A stretch of 64,000 nt of DNA from NCBI RefSeq assembly GCF_021155775.2, contig NC_060232.1, forward strand, positions 34,711,089 through 34,775,088, given 5' to 3'. The position numbers and the translations under genes were made by a program. The notes beneath the pieces were generated by a model. It ran no database searches and was not told the origin of the DNA. It was given only the letters and a program-made list of their open reading frames with translations. The DNA is from Neodiprion pinetum. Its lineage: Eukaryota > Arthropoda > Insecta > Hymenoptera > Diprionidae. Positions 49,573-62,784 of the stretch are shown piece after piece (the first letter of the stretch is position 1; every line of letters begins with the position of its first letter).

Positions 49573-49785
49573 TTAACCCTTCGCTGACACCCCTGGTCAT
49601 TTTGACCCAGACGAATTGTTCAATGTACGCCCAGTTTTCCATAGTTGAAACTTTTCAATAATTTTTTTTAACGCTTCAAGTATACTATACCTGAATTTTT
49701 AAATTAAATTCCGACCAACGGGTTTTTATTGACAGGTGGACGAAGCACCATTCGAATCAAATTGACCGGTGTGTCAAAATCGTAG
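49573..49785. mobile_element. Decayed inverted-repeat element starting TTAACCCT
   Basis: The left end TTAACCCTTCGCTGACACCC is followed by GGTCATTTTGACC. The right arm ATTGACCGGTGTGTCAAAAT (49761-49780) is an imperfect inverted repeat of GACACCCCTGGTCATTTTGA; ATTCG beside it pairs with CGAAT on the left. TTAACCC ends suggest piggyBac-like ancestry, but the matching TTAA on the right is not found. Confidence 0.35.
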
Positions 49786-49801
49786 CCAGAAGTAAATGTG
49801 T

Positions 49802-49995
49802 CAAATACCTGTATAATATTTTACAGCAATTGACTAAACCATACCGGGGTTATTTTACTATTAATATTTCGTGATTTCACCCAATGAGATCCTGACAGTT
49901 TCCCGTGATAATTAATGTAAAATCACAAGAAATTTCAAGTAAAATAACTCCGGTGTGATTCGTAAAATTGCTGTAATATTTTACACAGGTGTTTG
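49802..49995. mobile_element. Palindromic foldback element of about 194 bp
   Basis: The left arm CAAATACCTGTATAATATTT pairs with the right arm, whose reverse complement reads CAAACACCTGTGTAAAATAT. Both arms continue through TTACAGCAATT and GTTATTTTACT, about 45 of 58 positions, then more loosely through TTTCGTGATTTCAC to the centre. It adjoins the preceding decayed element and lies 800 bp from the MITE at 48.6 kb. Confidence 0.7.
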
Positions 49996-50739
49996 ATATA
50001 AAAGCGAGAACAATTTGCATGATTTTCATTGTCTTGGCACGATTCCCACCCACACGCCTGTACATCCTTAACTAACGATGACGATGACGATGAGCCGGAT
50101 GTGGAGTACAGGCAGCGAGATAGAAAAGAAAGTGATTTTAAAATTGGGCTGCAGGGTGGCGGCGTTATTTCATGCCGTTTGTGCATACCCAACGTTTTTT
50201 TTAAAATACTACTACACTACTGCTGTTCAGATTTACCTTACTCACTACACGGCGCTTCGTTAAACATATTTTTAGACTCGTATTATACCGGCTAAACGTA
50301 GTCGCGATGAACATGTTGGAGCTGCTGAGCTGACTGCACTCGCTGTTCGTTCGTTTACGTTGTGTAACTAACCTTACCCAATTTTTTGGTCCGATTTTTT
50401 GTCGTTACCTTTTTTTGTTGCCCCCTCGATTTTCTTATTTCTTGTTGGTCTCGTCGCACGGCTGACTACATATGTATATAATAATACAATTATACGGGTG
50501 ATCGACTTGTACGAGCGATACCTGCATTCAGTGATGTGCGTAAAGAAACAAATAGCAATAGTAATGATGAAAAAAAAAAAAAATAAAAAAAGCATACACA
50601 CAGTTTTGTATAGATACTCTGACTTTTTTCTCTCTACTACGATGTGTTTCTTATTTCTTTTATTCATTTTTCTCTTTACAACTACAGTATGTACACGCTG
50701 CAGTTACGACCTTCACGAATCCCTCGCTGTTTGCTGCTT

Positions 50740-50784
50740 CCCCCCTCCCCCCCCCCATTCTCTCTCTCTCTCTCTCTCTCTCTC
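50740..50784 (+). repeat. C-rich run joined to (CT)n
   Basis: Mostly C from 50740 to 50756, then CT dinucleotides to 50784. Confidence 0.95.
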
Positions 50785-53700
50785 CCTGCGCATAGACGGG
50801 GCCTCTCCTTCGCTGGACAGGCAAACAGAGGTATATGTATCTCATACCCTACCTACACCTCGTCACGTAAACGCCTAGCTCGTCTGGGAGAAAAGCAACG
50901 AGTCATTCTCTCCCAGAGTGAATGAATCCCCGATGGTATGAACAAAAGAGTCTCCGGTGATGTTTCGGGATGTGCGGAGGCTCGGCTTCTGACCCGGCGA
51001 CTGTATACGCGCAGCATGTGACGTGTATCAACGCCTGCGTGAAAGTGATGCGAGACGAGGGAAGAGAGAGAGAGAGGGAGAATGTGGGAAAAAATGAGGT
51101 CTTCCACCTCCCGCAATGAAAGTGAAAGATAAATAAAGTCGAAAACGGTGTAAAAATAAACATTTAAAATAATAAACGTAAACACGCGTGCATAGTTGGG
51201 TAGGTAAATACTAAACGTTGTACGTACGTTACACGCATACGAATAAACAAACGTACACGCATGCGTACGTGCATACATATTATACATGCGACGCGGTGCT
51301 AGATTCAGGGTAATAACCGACTGCGTGAACTCGAAATGACCAAGCTTCGATACGTATGCATTCGTAACGACTGTTAGAGATAATCTTTGATAATGTGTTA
51401 GTTTTCTCTCTTCCTCTCTCCCTCTAATATCTATCATACTTTTCCTGCATAATATACTTGCGATGTTTTACCATTATACTACGCGCGGCATAGACACGAC
51501 TGGCGCCGCGACGTGGCTCCAGATTTTCTAAACTGTCGCCAGATAGCGGCGACGATTAAACGTCGTCGCCTCTTCTCCCGTATTTATGCGGCGCAGTTGT
51601 TGCAGGAACGTTGACGACCGCGATGTTCGACTCTGGAGAAATGATGCAGCCTGCTCTTGGACTCCGGAGTCCAGCGAGAGCGAGATATACGCGTGGTGCA
51701 TGCGGCTGCCAATTATTAGAATGTATTCCTTTTTCCTCCAGCAACCCCCCCCCCCCCACTCTGTTTCTCCAACGCCAACGTGACCTCTGGACCTCCTCCC
51801 CGGAATCATGACCGATGTTTGCAGACTCGAGTATAGCGCGGCAACTAACCCACCCTACAACCCTCGAATTTCATCTTGGGTTCTTGGCTCGGGTGTCACA
51901 ACGTACGGGTGTAACACCCACCTGCAAACCTATCCTTTTTGCCATTTGCCGGGATACCTGCAACCGTGGAGACGCCCACGCATCAGATAAAGATTGTTTA
52001 CGATAGAATCGTGTCGGTAAACCCAACTGTGTGAATTATAACCTAACGAGACACTCTTTTCGTGGTAATTAGATTCTCGATTTTGCTTTTTTATCTCCAG
52101 TAAACCTCGTTTACGCATTAATCGGATTACGAACAAGTATTTAGGAAATTTATTCATGCTAATTATAGATGCACATGTTCAAAATGATCGTGTTCGACTT
52201 TTCTTTTTCGACTTCATGCTTAATTCGTGTGTTTTATTGGCATTCGATCAGTTTTCTGAAAATACCGTGAAGACTTCGCGTTATTTTAGGTTAAATTTTA
52301 AGATTTTTCTTATCCAAAAATTTTACTATCATGAATAATTTTTCAAAGAATGTTCGTAGATTTCCAAATGTACAATCGTTTCATACAACCTAATCACCGA
52401 TCGAAGTGTACAATCTCATTTATTCACAAGCTTATGCAGCAGAATGCGGTGAAGAATTGCGGTTAGAACAATTTCTTTCGCTGCCCAAAGTAAAAGTAAT
52501 AATCGATTTGTTTGTTTTGTCCTTTTATTTTTCCACTATGTATTACAACGACGCGGAGTGGTGGAAACCTTCGGCGATGACTCACGCAGCGGCGGCATCA
52601 TGACCCTCTTAAAGGTTCTTATAAGGTTATGGCGGTGATTCGTGGGGCCGCGGGAAACGGAGAAATTGCTTTTGGTAGCACAGCGTCCAACGTCGAGTTT
52701 TAAAAGATTAAATTCACAAAATCGCGCGTAGGCTGGTTAACGCAACGTAACCTATCGGTGTAAGGATTCAAATTAACACCATCGTGCAGATATTTTAGTA
52801 TTGCATTGCTATTTTTGTCATACTGGCATTATACAGCATCGCTTTAAAAGCTGAAAATATATATGGTCTACACACCCTGATCAGTACGATAATTTCTTTA
52901 TTTTTTCTCATTTTTCCCAGAACGCTATACGACCTGTATTACATTATACGTTTAATGCCTGAGTTCTGCGAAATGGTGAAAACGAGCATCGTATTGATAG
53001 TTCGTTTCAAACAATGTCACGCGTTACATTTTTTTGATCATTTTTCCATTTTTTCCCATACCTTATGCTTTCATTATCGATAATTTTATCAGTAAATACT
53101 CGGAATTGTTGAAACGGAACCGAAAATTAGTCCTTGAATCACGAACGCGGAATTTATTTTATACTTGACTCGCTATTTCCAACTGTCGAATTCCGAGTAT
53201 TTGATCAAATTTAATTTCACATCATATCATATCGACGAATTGAGATCACAATATATCCGGCTGCGCTACGCGCGATGGAAAAATTCTTTTGAAATGTATT
53301 TGAATTCCGATGGAAAATTGAATTCCGTTGAACGGAACACGTACACGTGTATCCGGTGTATACGAGATGAAATTTCTCTCGTGAGGATGTTGAAAAAGAA
53401 ATGAATAAAACGGAGGAAGAATCGAAAGCAAAGAAGATAAGCGAGTAGACGAATAAAAAAAAAAAAGGAGAAAAGGCAAAATCGAATAAAGAAAAAAATA
53501 ACTAAATACGTTGCAACTTCTACTGTGTACGGCAAATGCAAATGCGAATGCTGGTATCGCAAAAGGGAGTTGCGGTGTGCAGTCCGAGTTCTACCGAGGC
53601 GGTAGGTATATATTTATCGAAGGGTTCGAGGCTGCACTTTAACACTTGTGTATATCTATAGGTACGCGTACCAAAGCCATGCGGCGAGTTAATTAAGAGA

Positions 53701-55095
53701 AAACTGTAGTTGAACCCGGCTTCTCGTCTCTCGCATGCCGCGGGTTCCGCACACTGCAGAAATGATACATGTATTGTTTCGCCCTTTCGGATGGCTAGTT
53801 TTTCCCGAGGCTTACTACCGTAGTACATACACCGTATGTGTGATAAAAACGCAAGTTGCAGGCTGACGCGTAACACATACAGCTGGCTATACAGATCCTG
53901 GTGAATACGTGTCGCGTGAAAATACTGCACGCGGAGTGAGTCCGTATCCAGACGCGCGTACGCGTGATGTTTGATTCGGTGGGCTAGGTTTCTCGTTTGG
54001 GAAATATATTACCAAATCGTACTTATATGGGCGGCTGTATCGCGCGTGGCGAAGCTCGTCGCAGGGCAGCGTGGCATCGCGTACTTCGTTCTGACGTGCT
54101 TTGAATTTACGGGTCGTCGGGCCCTTTCCCTTAAACGTGAGTTAAAGTTCAAACGATTTCGTTTGCGCCAGACCTGCTGGGCGGGAGGTCTTGTTACCGG
54201 TGAAACTAATGCCCGATATTTAGGACGTGAAACGGTCGTCGACACTTGTCGTGTCCTCACTGCGAACAGAGGCAACAAACTAAGCCTCACGAACTACGGA
54301 GATACATGACTAGACTTCTTATACATAGATCGTCCTCCGAATATCACGCGGCGGTGATGAAAAAACCGTTTTCGTGACGGTTCCAATTTCAACAGGGCGT
54401 ACAGATGTCTTTTTCCTTGATGCAATTGGCGTCACTGTAACCGTTATTTATCCGTTTGGATTCCGAAGCTTTATTTCTGCCAGTGAGACCGTCGCGATCT
54501 TAATCAAACTCCAGTTTATAGTATAATACGCAACGATCAGAGTCAGGTCTTCGATCATCTCAACCATGTATCGGTAGAAGAGTAATTTTGTTCGCAATCA
54601 TCGTAAATCAGCGATTAGTCTAATCGTAATTATATTATAAAGTTCAACGTACTCGATCAGCGAGTTAACGGTAAGCCGATTAATTATAAGACTCTCAGCG
54701 ATGTTTTGACTGATTGAAACCCGGAGAGTGGGGTAATATTTTTTTACCGCGAATGGAGTCACCCTTTTCGACCTTAATTCCGACTCGTTTCCAACATCAT
54801 ACCTCGTTGAACCTTCCGTGAAATTCTAAAGTTTGAGCAGAGATGCTAATACCAGCGTGTCGAAATGATTTTATGAATCGTGCAATGGGATTGGTCGAGG
54901 AAACGAGGCACAAACTCTATGGTTAGGGGAACTCGGGCTGGACGATCGTCGCACGAACTTATACGCGCGGCTTCGAGGCGGACACGTGTAAGCACACGTA
55001 ACGTCGACTGCGAACGTACCTAGGATCCTTAAAAGTAGGTTGCACGCGCGATCCCGGCGGATTGCATCAACTGCAGTAGCAACAGCAACAGCCGG

Positions 55096-55153
55096 GTGGA
55101 TGGCGGAGGATGGAATGGAATGGGATTGGATAGGATAGGATGGGACGGGACGG
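55096..55153 (+). repeat. Degenerate 5-bp tandem repeat
   Basis: A run of GGATG/GGAAT/GGATA/GGGAC pentamers, just upstream of the candidate exon at 55.25 kb. Confidence 0.8.
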
Positions 55154-55251
55154 GTTAAGTTGGATCGGGTCAGGCTACCGCAGGTTAGAGACCGCCGTTA
55201 CTTTAACCCTTAATTAACCGTACCTCGATGACTGACTGACTGATTGAGTGA

Positions 55252-55625
55252 GTGAGTGAGTGCCGAGTGACCGGGCTGAGAGAAGAGAAGAGAAGAAAGG
55301 AGGAAAGAGCCGAGCGTGTCTTAACGCGTTGCGTTTACCAGACTATCACAATCCTCCCGGGCAATAACAATTACGGCAGAATTCAGCAAGTCGACGCGAC
55401 GGGGGAGAACTTAGTCAACGGATTGTGCAACGACCCCGTCACACTCCGCGTGCAGCAGCAACGCTTCTTCAACGTCCCGCAGCTGGTTACAGTCTCGGTC
55501 TACGACTACGCATCTCATGGCGTTTTATGCCCCACGAGGGGTCAACGACTCGGCATAGGTGATGGCCTCGTAGGCTCGGAATCGTCGTCGGTTTGTCGTT
55601 ATAGTTGTTGCGCACCGTGTCACCG
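55252..55625 (+). other. Candidate exon ending at a strong splice donor
   Basis: A frame open from just after TGA at 55249 to CACCG|GTAAGT (55625/55626), 374 nt, ends in phase 2 like the candidate exon at 24888. It has no ATG, so it would have to be an internal exon (a possible acceptor, GTTTACCAG, lies at 55341) or part of a noncoding first exon. The translated sequence (for example ITILPGNNNYGRIQQVDATG) matches nothing I know. Confidence 0.2.
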
Positions 55626-58600
55626 GTAAGTTATGTTAATTTATTAACGCACGTCGTGTGACTCAATAGACCATCCATCGACTCTCCTATTGTCATATCG
55701 ATTTAGGTCCGATGCGCCGTCTTTGCACCCTCCGCACCCTTCCCTTCCCTTCTCTTTTCTTTTCTTCTTTACCGCTGTGCTCGGCTCGGCTCGGCTTGGC
55801 TTGACTTGTCTTGGGATTGCCTCACCTCGTTCTCATTCCCCTAGGGAACCAGTACGACTTTACCTGTCGTCCGACCGAGCTTCACCTTTCGTCTAACGGG
55901 TAACGGGTCCAAGATTTTTATATCCGATATCCCCACGCCCTACGACCATCAGCTATGCATCCGTATCGTATCGCGACGCACTCTTCCTGGCTTTGGATAT
56001 AATTTGCCCGGATCTAGCTCATCTCGGAAAATCACCGAGGTGAGCGAGGCTGCAGCACGCACTGTGTCGCACCTTCCGAACGTTTTCGCTGCATCTTTAT
56101 ACGAGGCAGCGTAAAGACCGGTGACTCCTTCACGGTGCTTGACTTCAATTATCGTCCCCATTGTATTGCAGCTCGTCTTGGATTGCGAAATTTGCATTTT
56201 CCTTCTTAATTTCATTTCATGCCGCGGCATCAAGCGCAACCAGCCGGGTCGACCCCGGGTACGTATTGCGGTCTCGTTCTTACTAAACGGACTGCTAATT
56301 CAGAAGACGTTTTGCAACCTCCTGCAAAGCCCCGCTTATTTAAGGATCGTTGCACTGATCTCATCTCCGTCGTCAACCACTGCAGACGGCGGTTTATAAC
56401 GCTTATATCTAGTTGAAAGACGATTTTCTCTCGAAAATTCCTGACGTCATTCGAGCAACATCGCCAGCGTCTTTCGCCGTTCAACACCACGTGCAGATGG
56501 TATTTTAATCTTGTTTGTTTATCGAACCGGGGCGATTATTCCTTCCCGTTCTGCCAGCTTGAATGTGCAACGCTTTAAGCTTTGTAATATATACACCGAT
56601 AAACTGGGGCAAACTCGGAAAGACTTACAGATTCGTTTTAACGAGTACTTTGACTGCTAGTTATATAATTGCGTAGCTTATCGCAGAAATAAAAAATACG
56701 ATTTGCCAGATTCGTCAGTTGCGCAATTTATCTGTAAGCACAATTTGATCTGGATTTCGAACGATATTCGGTAGTTTGTTTTTTTCCGCACGGGTTTTGT
56801 TCGCGTACTTGTATGCGGTAATTTGTTACCGACAACTTTCCATTCCGTCTCGTCCCTAAACCTTCCTGTCGTCGCTTCGTAGTGACCGACGCGATTGACG
56901 TCTTTGCCAATTGAATTCACGCACCGTACACAATTGTATTAATTCGATTGTCGCATTGCTGAGTTCTGAAAAAGGCTTGCTTCCGACATCTAATCGCTTG
57001 TATACATTTTTTAATCCAAATTTGGAACAGCCTTTGTTGCGCAATAATCAAAGGTCGATAACCGACTATCTACGGCTGATCCGGTATATGGCAAAATTTC
57101 CAATGTTTAAATTGGTGCGCGAGGCCGATAAGTGATGAAGGAAGCGCGAATCCACCACGTGGGGGGAGAAAGAATCGGGTTTATGACTTTGGACGGAACA
57201 GGCGACATGGATCGGTCGCGGCTAACGAGCCTGTAAAATAAGCCTCAGCCGCAAGCGGCTCCGCCGATTCTGTCAAAGAGTGTAAAGACGTCGAGGGACG
57301 CGAATTATTGCGCGGTTAAACCAATTTTTCCATCGCGGATTCAAGGAAACGCGTTTCGCCAACACCCGCGGTATAACCCGGATTGCCGTTTCACCCACAC
57401 GGCCACAGCTGCCGATCGGTGGAAACGAACAAAGACAAAAAGAATCTTCAAGGTATCCCAAGGAAGCATAATTCGAACGAGTTTGCAATATTCTCTCTCA
57501 CGTTTTATCGCGGGGTCCAGTGATTCCCGGGACCTTGAATAATTATCAGGATTGTCAAAAACCTGGACCCAGAGATATTCATTTTTAAACTAATTCCACG
57601 ACTATCGTACACATTTCTCATTACAGACCTGTTTTCTGAATAATTTGTTCGGAAGCTCACCTATCGTATTTTGGGCTCATAGACAAACGAAAATTGAAGT
57701 TTAACGCGAACCACATTTTTCTTTCACAGTGTGAACCGCAAAAGCTCTCTGAAGCACGGGTTTGAAATGAGTTTCCGACAACGACGATCGAATAATTGTT
57801 CAACAAAAACTTTGGAAGACCTTCGCACTGTTCAGATGATACCTGATGGCATTACTGCGACCAACGCCATGAGCCGGGATCGATTTCCGCATCTAATTGC
57901 GTGGCACGAAATTACTCGGCCCTTTTGACAAACACCCTAGAGTTGTGCACGCGATTCCCGCGCAAGGAACGTTCAACCGCTGTGTATAAGCAGGAGACGG
58001 TGGTACAACGATTATACCTGAACACACGCACCCACACAGAAGCGAAGGCTTGCGTAATTACACTTCCAAAGTTTGTTCAAGGTCGACGCTGGCTGCCGCG
58101 CGTGCAAAAAAGCCGGGTTAGCCGCCCTCCCGGACGGGGACTGTCGCTTCAAAATAACACTCGAGTTCTTATCCCGACCCTGAACCTTACAGTCACACGC
58201 CCCGTATATTCGCCCGATGATAATTAACCCTAGGGTGATGAGGACAAGCTTTTTGATTAGAAAATTATCTCACGACGACGACGATGACGACGACGAGAAG
58301 GTTGAAATTAGGAGACAGAGATTCCAATGTTCATTTGAATAAGGTAATGAAGTACGAAAATGAAATTTTTTTTGAAATATCTCGAACCCCTCGCACTTTG
58401 ATAGAATTGTGAGGATAAAATTGAACCGCATATTCCTATTTTCAAAAAGCTTAACACGTCGAGATGCTGGATTCAGCTTCGTACGAAAGAAGACAACTGT
58501 CTAGTCGCACCGGCAACGCTCGTTTTTTGTGATGACCGCAACTTTAGCATCGGAATATGTACGGTATTCATGCCGCGGCACGCCTAAGTCAGATTTCTGG

Positions 58601-58841
58601 CGATAAGGTCAACGCCTGGAATACCCATTACAGAATTTTGCGGGGGTGGTTTCGTCGTTTCGTGAGGGAAAAATGGGAAATGGCACTTCGCTCTTTGCCG
58701 CGTTGACGTGTTCATAGCGCTCTACGACGGATATAAACCTTCGACGATAATATAAGGTAGGCGGTGCGGCTACGAGGCGTCGTTTGAATCTCATTGTCAG
58801 ACGGAAAGGAGACTCGCGTTTTACAGGCTCGCTCGGATAAG

Positions 58842-58870
58842 TCCTCCTCCTCCTCCTCCTCCTCCTCCTC
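58842..58870 (+). repeat. (TCC)n trinucleotide repeat
   Basis: About ten TCC units. Confidence 0.95.
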
Positions 58871-61800
58871 TACGAAGAGAGGAAAGAAGGGGTCGACGGA
58901 CCTGGCGCTATGCGCCCCTAGCCTCACCCTCTACTTCCGCTCCGCAGTCGCTACTCGAGTGTGTGAGCATCCTGACCACGACACCGATTCTTACATGCTC
59001 ACGTCTGCACCAATCACGCAGCACAACCAACACTCAATGTCCAATTGCCGGTCCATCATCCCCGAGGCGTAGAATAAATAATAGCCTTGGATATTTTCGG
59101 GGAGGTTGAATTCCGAGAATAGAATTCTATTATACTCTGTCAAACAATGCAATCTCGATTAATTCGTTATCGGTGTACGTTATCTCGGTTTTCGTACTCG
59201 CTCTTTCCTCAAAATATGACGATAGTTACCGTACAACCCTCCACCAGTCAGATTCTTCGTCAGAAGCAAACTTCTCACCCGGTCTCGTCGAGCGTCAAGT
59301 CCTGGACTTTCGGAATGTGGAGGTTCTCAGTTCAGGTAGGCCGGCACCTTTTCTACCGTGAGGTCGTCGAGTCGAAGATCTTCCGTGGTCCGAGAATAGG
59401 TTCGTCCGAAATCTAACGTTTCGTTTTGCCCGACGACGCCGGATACAGGCATGCGGTGTATCTGCTTCTGCGAAACGATACGCGTTCGATTTGGCACGAA
59501 GAATTATAATGTATGAGCGTATCCGCCGGGTTACGTCGCAGCGACGACTTCTTTCCTCCGTCCGCATGTAACATCCAGGAGGATTTATTTTAACGGCAGC
59601 TGTTGAACCTCTTGAGGTAGGTCGCGATTTACTACATCCTTTCTCCTTTAACCGTGCACGATTTACGTCAGGACACACATGCCGACGCGAATAATTCTAC
59701 AACGGAATCGTCGCACACCGGCCGCGAGACATATCGCGCAGGCCAATGCGACTGTGCGTACGGTCTGCCTGCCTGCCTGCTTCCTCTCAACGTGCGATGA
59801 AACTTGACGCGGTTTTACTTACTATGTTTTCAAGGTCGGTATAAGAAAAAGAAGAGAAAAAGAAAGCAAAAAAAAAAATCAGATCCGGCACAAAATTTCA
59901 ATTTATTTTATCATTCCGACGAGAAGCGTTTGCAGATGTGGAAGTATTACGTAACTGGTGCTTGATGCAAGCGTATGCATCGGTAAGCTTGGGCTTCTTC
60001 GGACATGTTTGGAAAAGAAATTCACGAATCGCGTCGGTTGTATTTATGCAAAAATCCAGAGTCACGCGTCGCAGGGTTTCCTTAATTTTGTTCGTGACAA
60101 TTTGGCACGGATCGTAGGGTTCTGAAAAAAACAAAAAACCTCGAGCCGTGGGAAATGGGGTTAGTACGTGGAGTCCGCACATGACGAGGATAAAGTCCAC
60201 AAGGTATATAAATTTATATATGCATGAATACGTATGCACGGAGCGAAGCGTGTGGATCGAATTCCGAGGAGTTTCGGAGATTTACGAAATTGTGAAACGG
60301 CATATAGCAAACAGTACCGTATAACGACCGATCGTACTCGTAATACACAGCCCTCTGTATTTTACACAACCCGGTGTTATTCTCATCACGTGGCATCGGG
60401 TATACAGCTATACGTAGTATACGTCAGCTGGTGCACGGTCGTATTGTGCACTTTTTTATTATACAGGTACCTACGTGAATTTGACGTGTGTTCACCATTT
60501 CATTTCTCCATTTTGTAACCGATTTAAATGATATTAATGTATCCACATGACTGAGTACTCAATGACTTGGCCTACGGGCTTGTAGACGACGACAACGCAT
60601 AAACGCACTGCAAACATGCGAGAATATAGTTAGAGAAGTTTAATTAATCAACTACCGAGTCAATTTGTCACGCTCTTAATTGAGTCACGTCATTCCGCTT
60701 CGCGACGATAAATAACATACCTTATAACTGTGCCCATTATGTTACACCGTCAACTCTTGAACGTTTTGCGACGAGTCTGCAGTCCTTTTCTTCCTTGCAT
60801 TTATAGCGCGGTTCGTCCCGTTCATAGGTTCATCCAGCCAACGATATAGGCACTTGTTCAGAGTCGTCAATGTTACACCGATCATCGGTGCAACGTCCGC
60901 CTAACGTCGGAAATCCATCTTGCGGAAGTCGACGCTGAGTGCCAATCCTGGAATGCTCGTTCAGCGCTTGTGTATTGCCTTCGAAAGATGGCACGGCATC
61001 GTCTCGACTTCGCTCACGGGTGACCCTAGAGTGATAAAATTTACGTCGTAGACGAGTCGTTGTCGGAAAGTTTAACGGAGATCTCGAGAAGAGAAGGAGA
61101 GGAGAGGAGAAGAGCTTGGGTCGATCGGCGAGAGTCACGCGCGAAGAAACGCGAATCGCGATTAGACGAACCGCACGGAAGCCGTTCGAGACGGGAAAGC
61201 CCGAGCCGAGTCGCGATAAGAATTCACGTCGAGTCGAGAGGGCGCAAGGCGTGATTACGAAACGTTGCCCCTCTTACGAAGCCCAAAAATTTTATTCCTC
61301 GGTGGGCACGTGACGAGAGGCTTCGATGCCGAGGCGATGGGTTGCATTGCACGAACGTCCGTCTCTGCAAGGCCAGCACTCCGTCTATAGGCACGTACAT
61401 GGCCTGCGGATTTACGTGCTCGTCGCCATAATTCGTCCCCCGTTAACAATTTTGTTTTTACACTATCCGCTCCCCAAGCTCGTTTCCACACCGGGGCATC
61501 ACGGGTTGCAGCGGTAAAAGTCTGGTCTATGCTCGGTCGTTTTGGACCGCCTGACAAACAAGTTTTGACGCAAAGTAACGACGCGTTCGTCCGACGAAGC
61601 GACGGTTTAGTCGTCTATCATTTTTGACACCGCCTGCAAACCGTTTTCCACTTACGTACATCCATCTAATGCCTACTTACGGCACTCGGCATCATCCTTC
61701 TAGCCAGCGGCTATCGTATGGACCACTTGATTGTAAACAGTAAAACTGTTGTGACAGGGACGTTGTAGCGAGTAGCTATTTCGACCCCCGGATGAATTAT

Positions 61801-62741
61801 GCAGGATTGATTGGCCCGAGGCCGTTTTGCACCGCGTTTATAGTTGCGGTAGGGCTACGCCGGCGAGCATTGTGTCAAGGTTAAATGATCTTTTTTAATC
61901 CGTCGCACCACGTGCCGCCTTTTCAAGTTCATCTCGTCTATATAACTCTGCAACAACGTGTAAGCGTTTCGACCGACCCCACGCGCCGCGTGCCGACGAC
62001 GCCTAGACCACCAATCACGTCAATTTGATACACCGGTTGTACCCTTGGTTCAATTCCATTCGGAGTTATACGCATCGTGACCATTCATGAATTTGACCAC
62101 TTGGAAATTCGACCCTTTCAACTTTTCGCCAAACGCTTCGGCCGATGATCGATGTTTACGGTTAATGGCTGGTCGAACGCGACGACCGTGCAGTCGATTA
62201 CGAAGATTGCTATTGAAAAAGCGAACGAGACCGTAAGTGTTTCAAAGTTTTTGCTTTCTTTGACATGTTTTCCAATCTATTTCGGTATCCTGCCGCTGCC
62301 GCGCTTAAAGTCCACCTTCGGTTGAAGGCTACGCAAAATTTCCAAGCTCGCACTTAATACCGCAATTTCAATGCCACGACGTACCCGCGGGAGGACCGAG
62401 TTGTAATGGCCAGAGTTACTGCCGGCTTAAACTATTTTTACTACCTACTCTCCTAGAGAACTATTCATATATATGCGTATACCTCGAGGGAGTAGGCGAA
62501 GGTATATAGATGTATAGATATAACCTGTAGAAGACACGCGAACTCCTCCGAGCTTGGATCGCAGGCTTGATCTTTTTTTCACCCGCGGGACTGGCGAGAG
62601 ATGCGGGCACTAAAATTTCTCGTCTGTGCACCCACAGCTTCGCGTTGCTCATCTCTGCTATATAATGCCTCGTTGTAATATATTTCATCGGGGATGTTTA
62701 CCGACGACGTGGCAATTGTCCGCGAGATTGACTTTGAGTAG

Positions 62742-62747
<6 letters not shown>

Positions 62748-62782
<35 letters not shown>
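62748..62782 (+). repeat. (AC)n microsatellite
   Basis: About seventeen AC units. Confidence 0.97.

Positions 62783-62784
<2 letters not shown>

Larger units (their letters stand above)
49996..55251. other. Noncoding region, no gene recognised
   Basis: Holds a C-run and CT tract (50740-50784), alternating purine-pyrimidine stretches (51180-51300) and a C13 run near 51745. A 194-codon minus-strand frame with an ATG (51437-50853) is the longest open frame of the desert but has no domain, no codon bias that I can see and repeated low-complexity segments. Confidence 0.35.

Noticed and set aside
50853..51437. 194-codon minus-strand ORF with ATG, the longest in the desert
   Set aside because: Low-complexity Leu/Ser and Arg stretches from CT/GA repeats, no domain, no splice context. 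CpG-rich DNA often has long chance frames.
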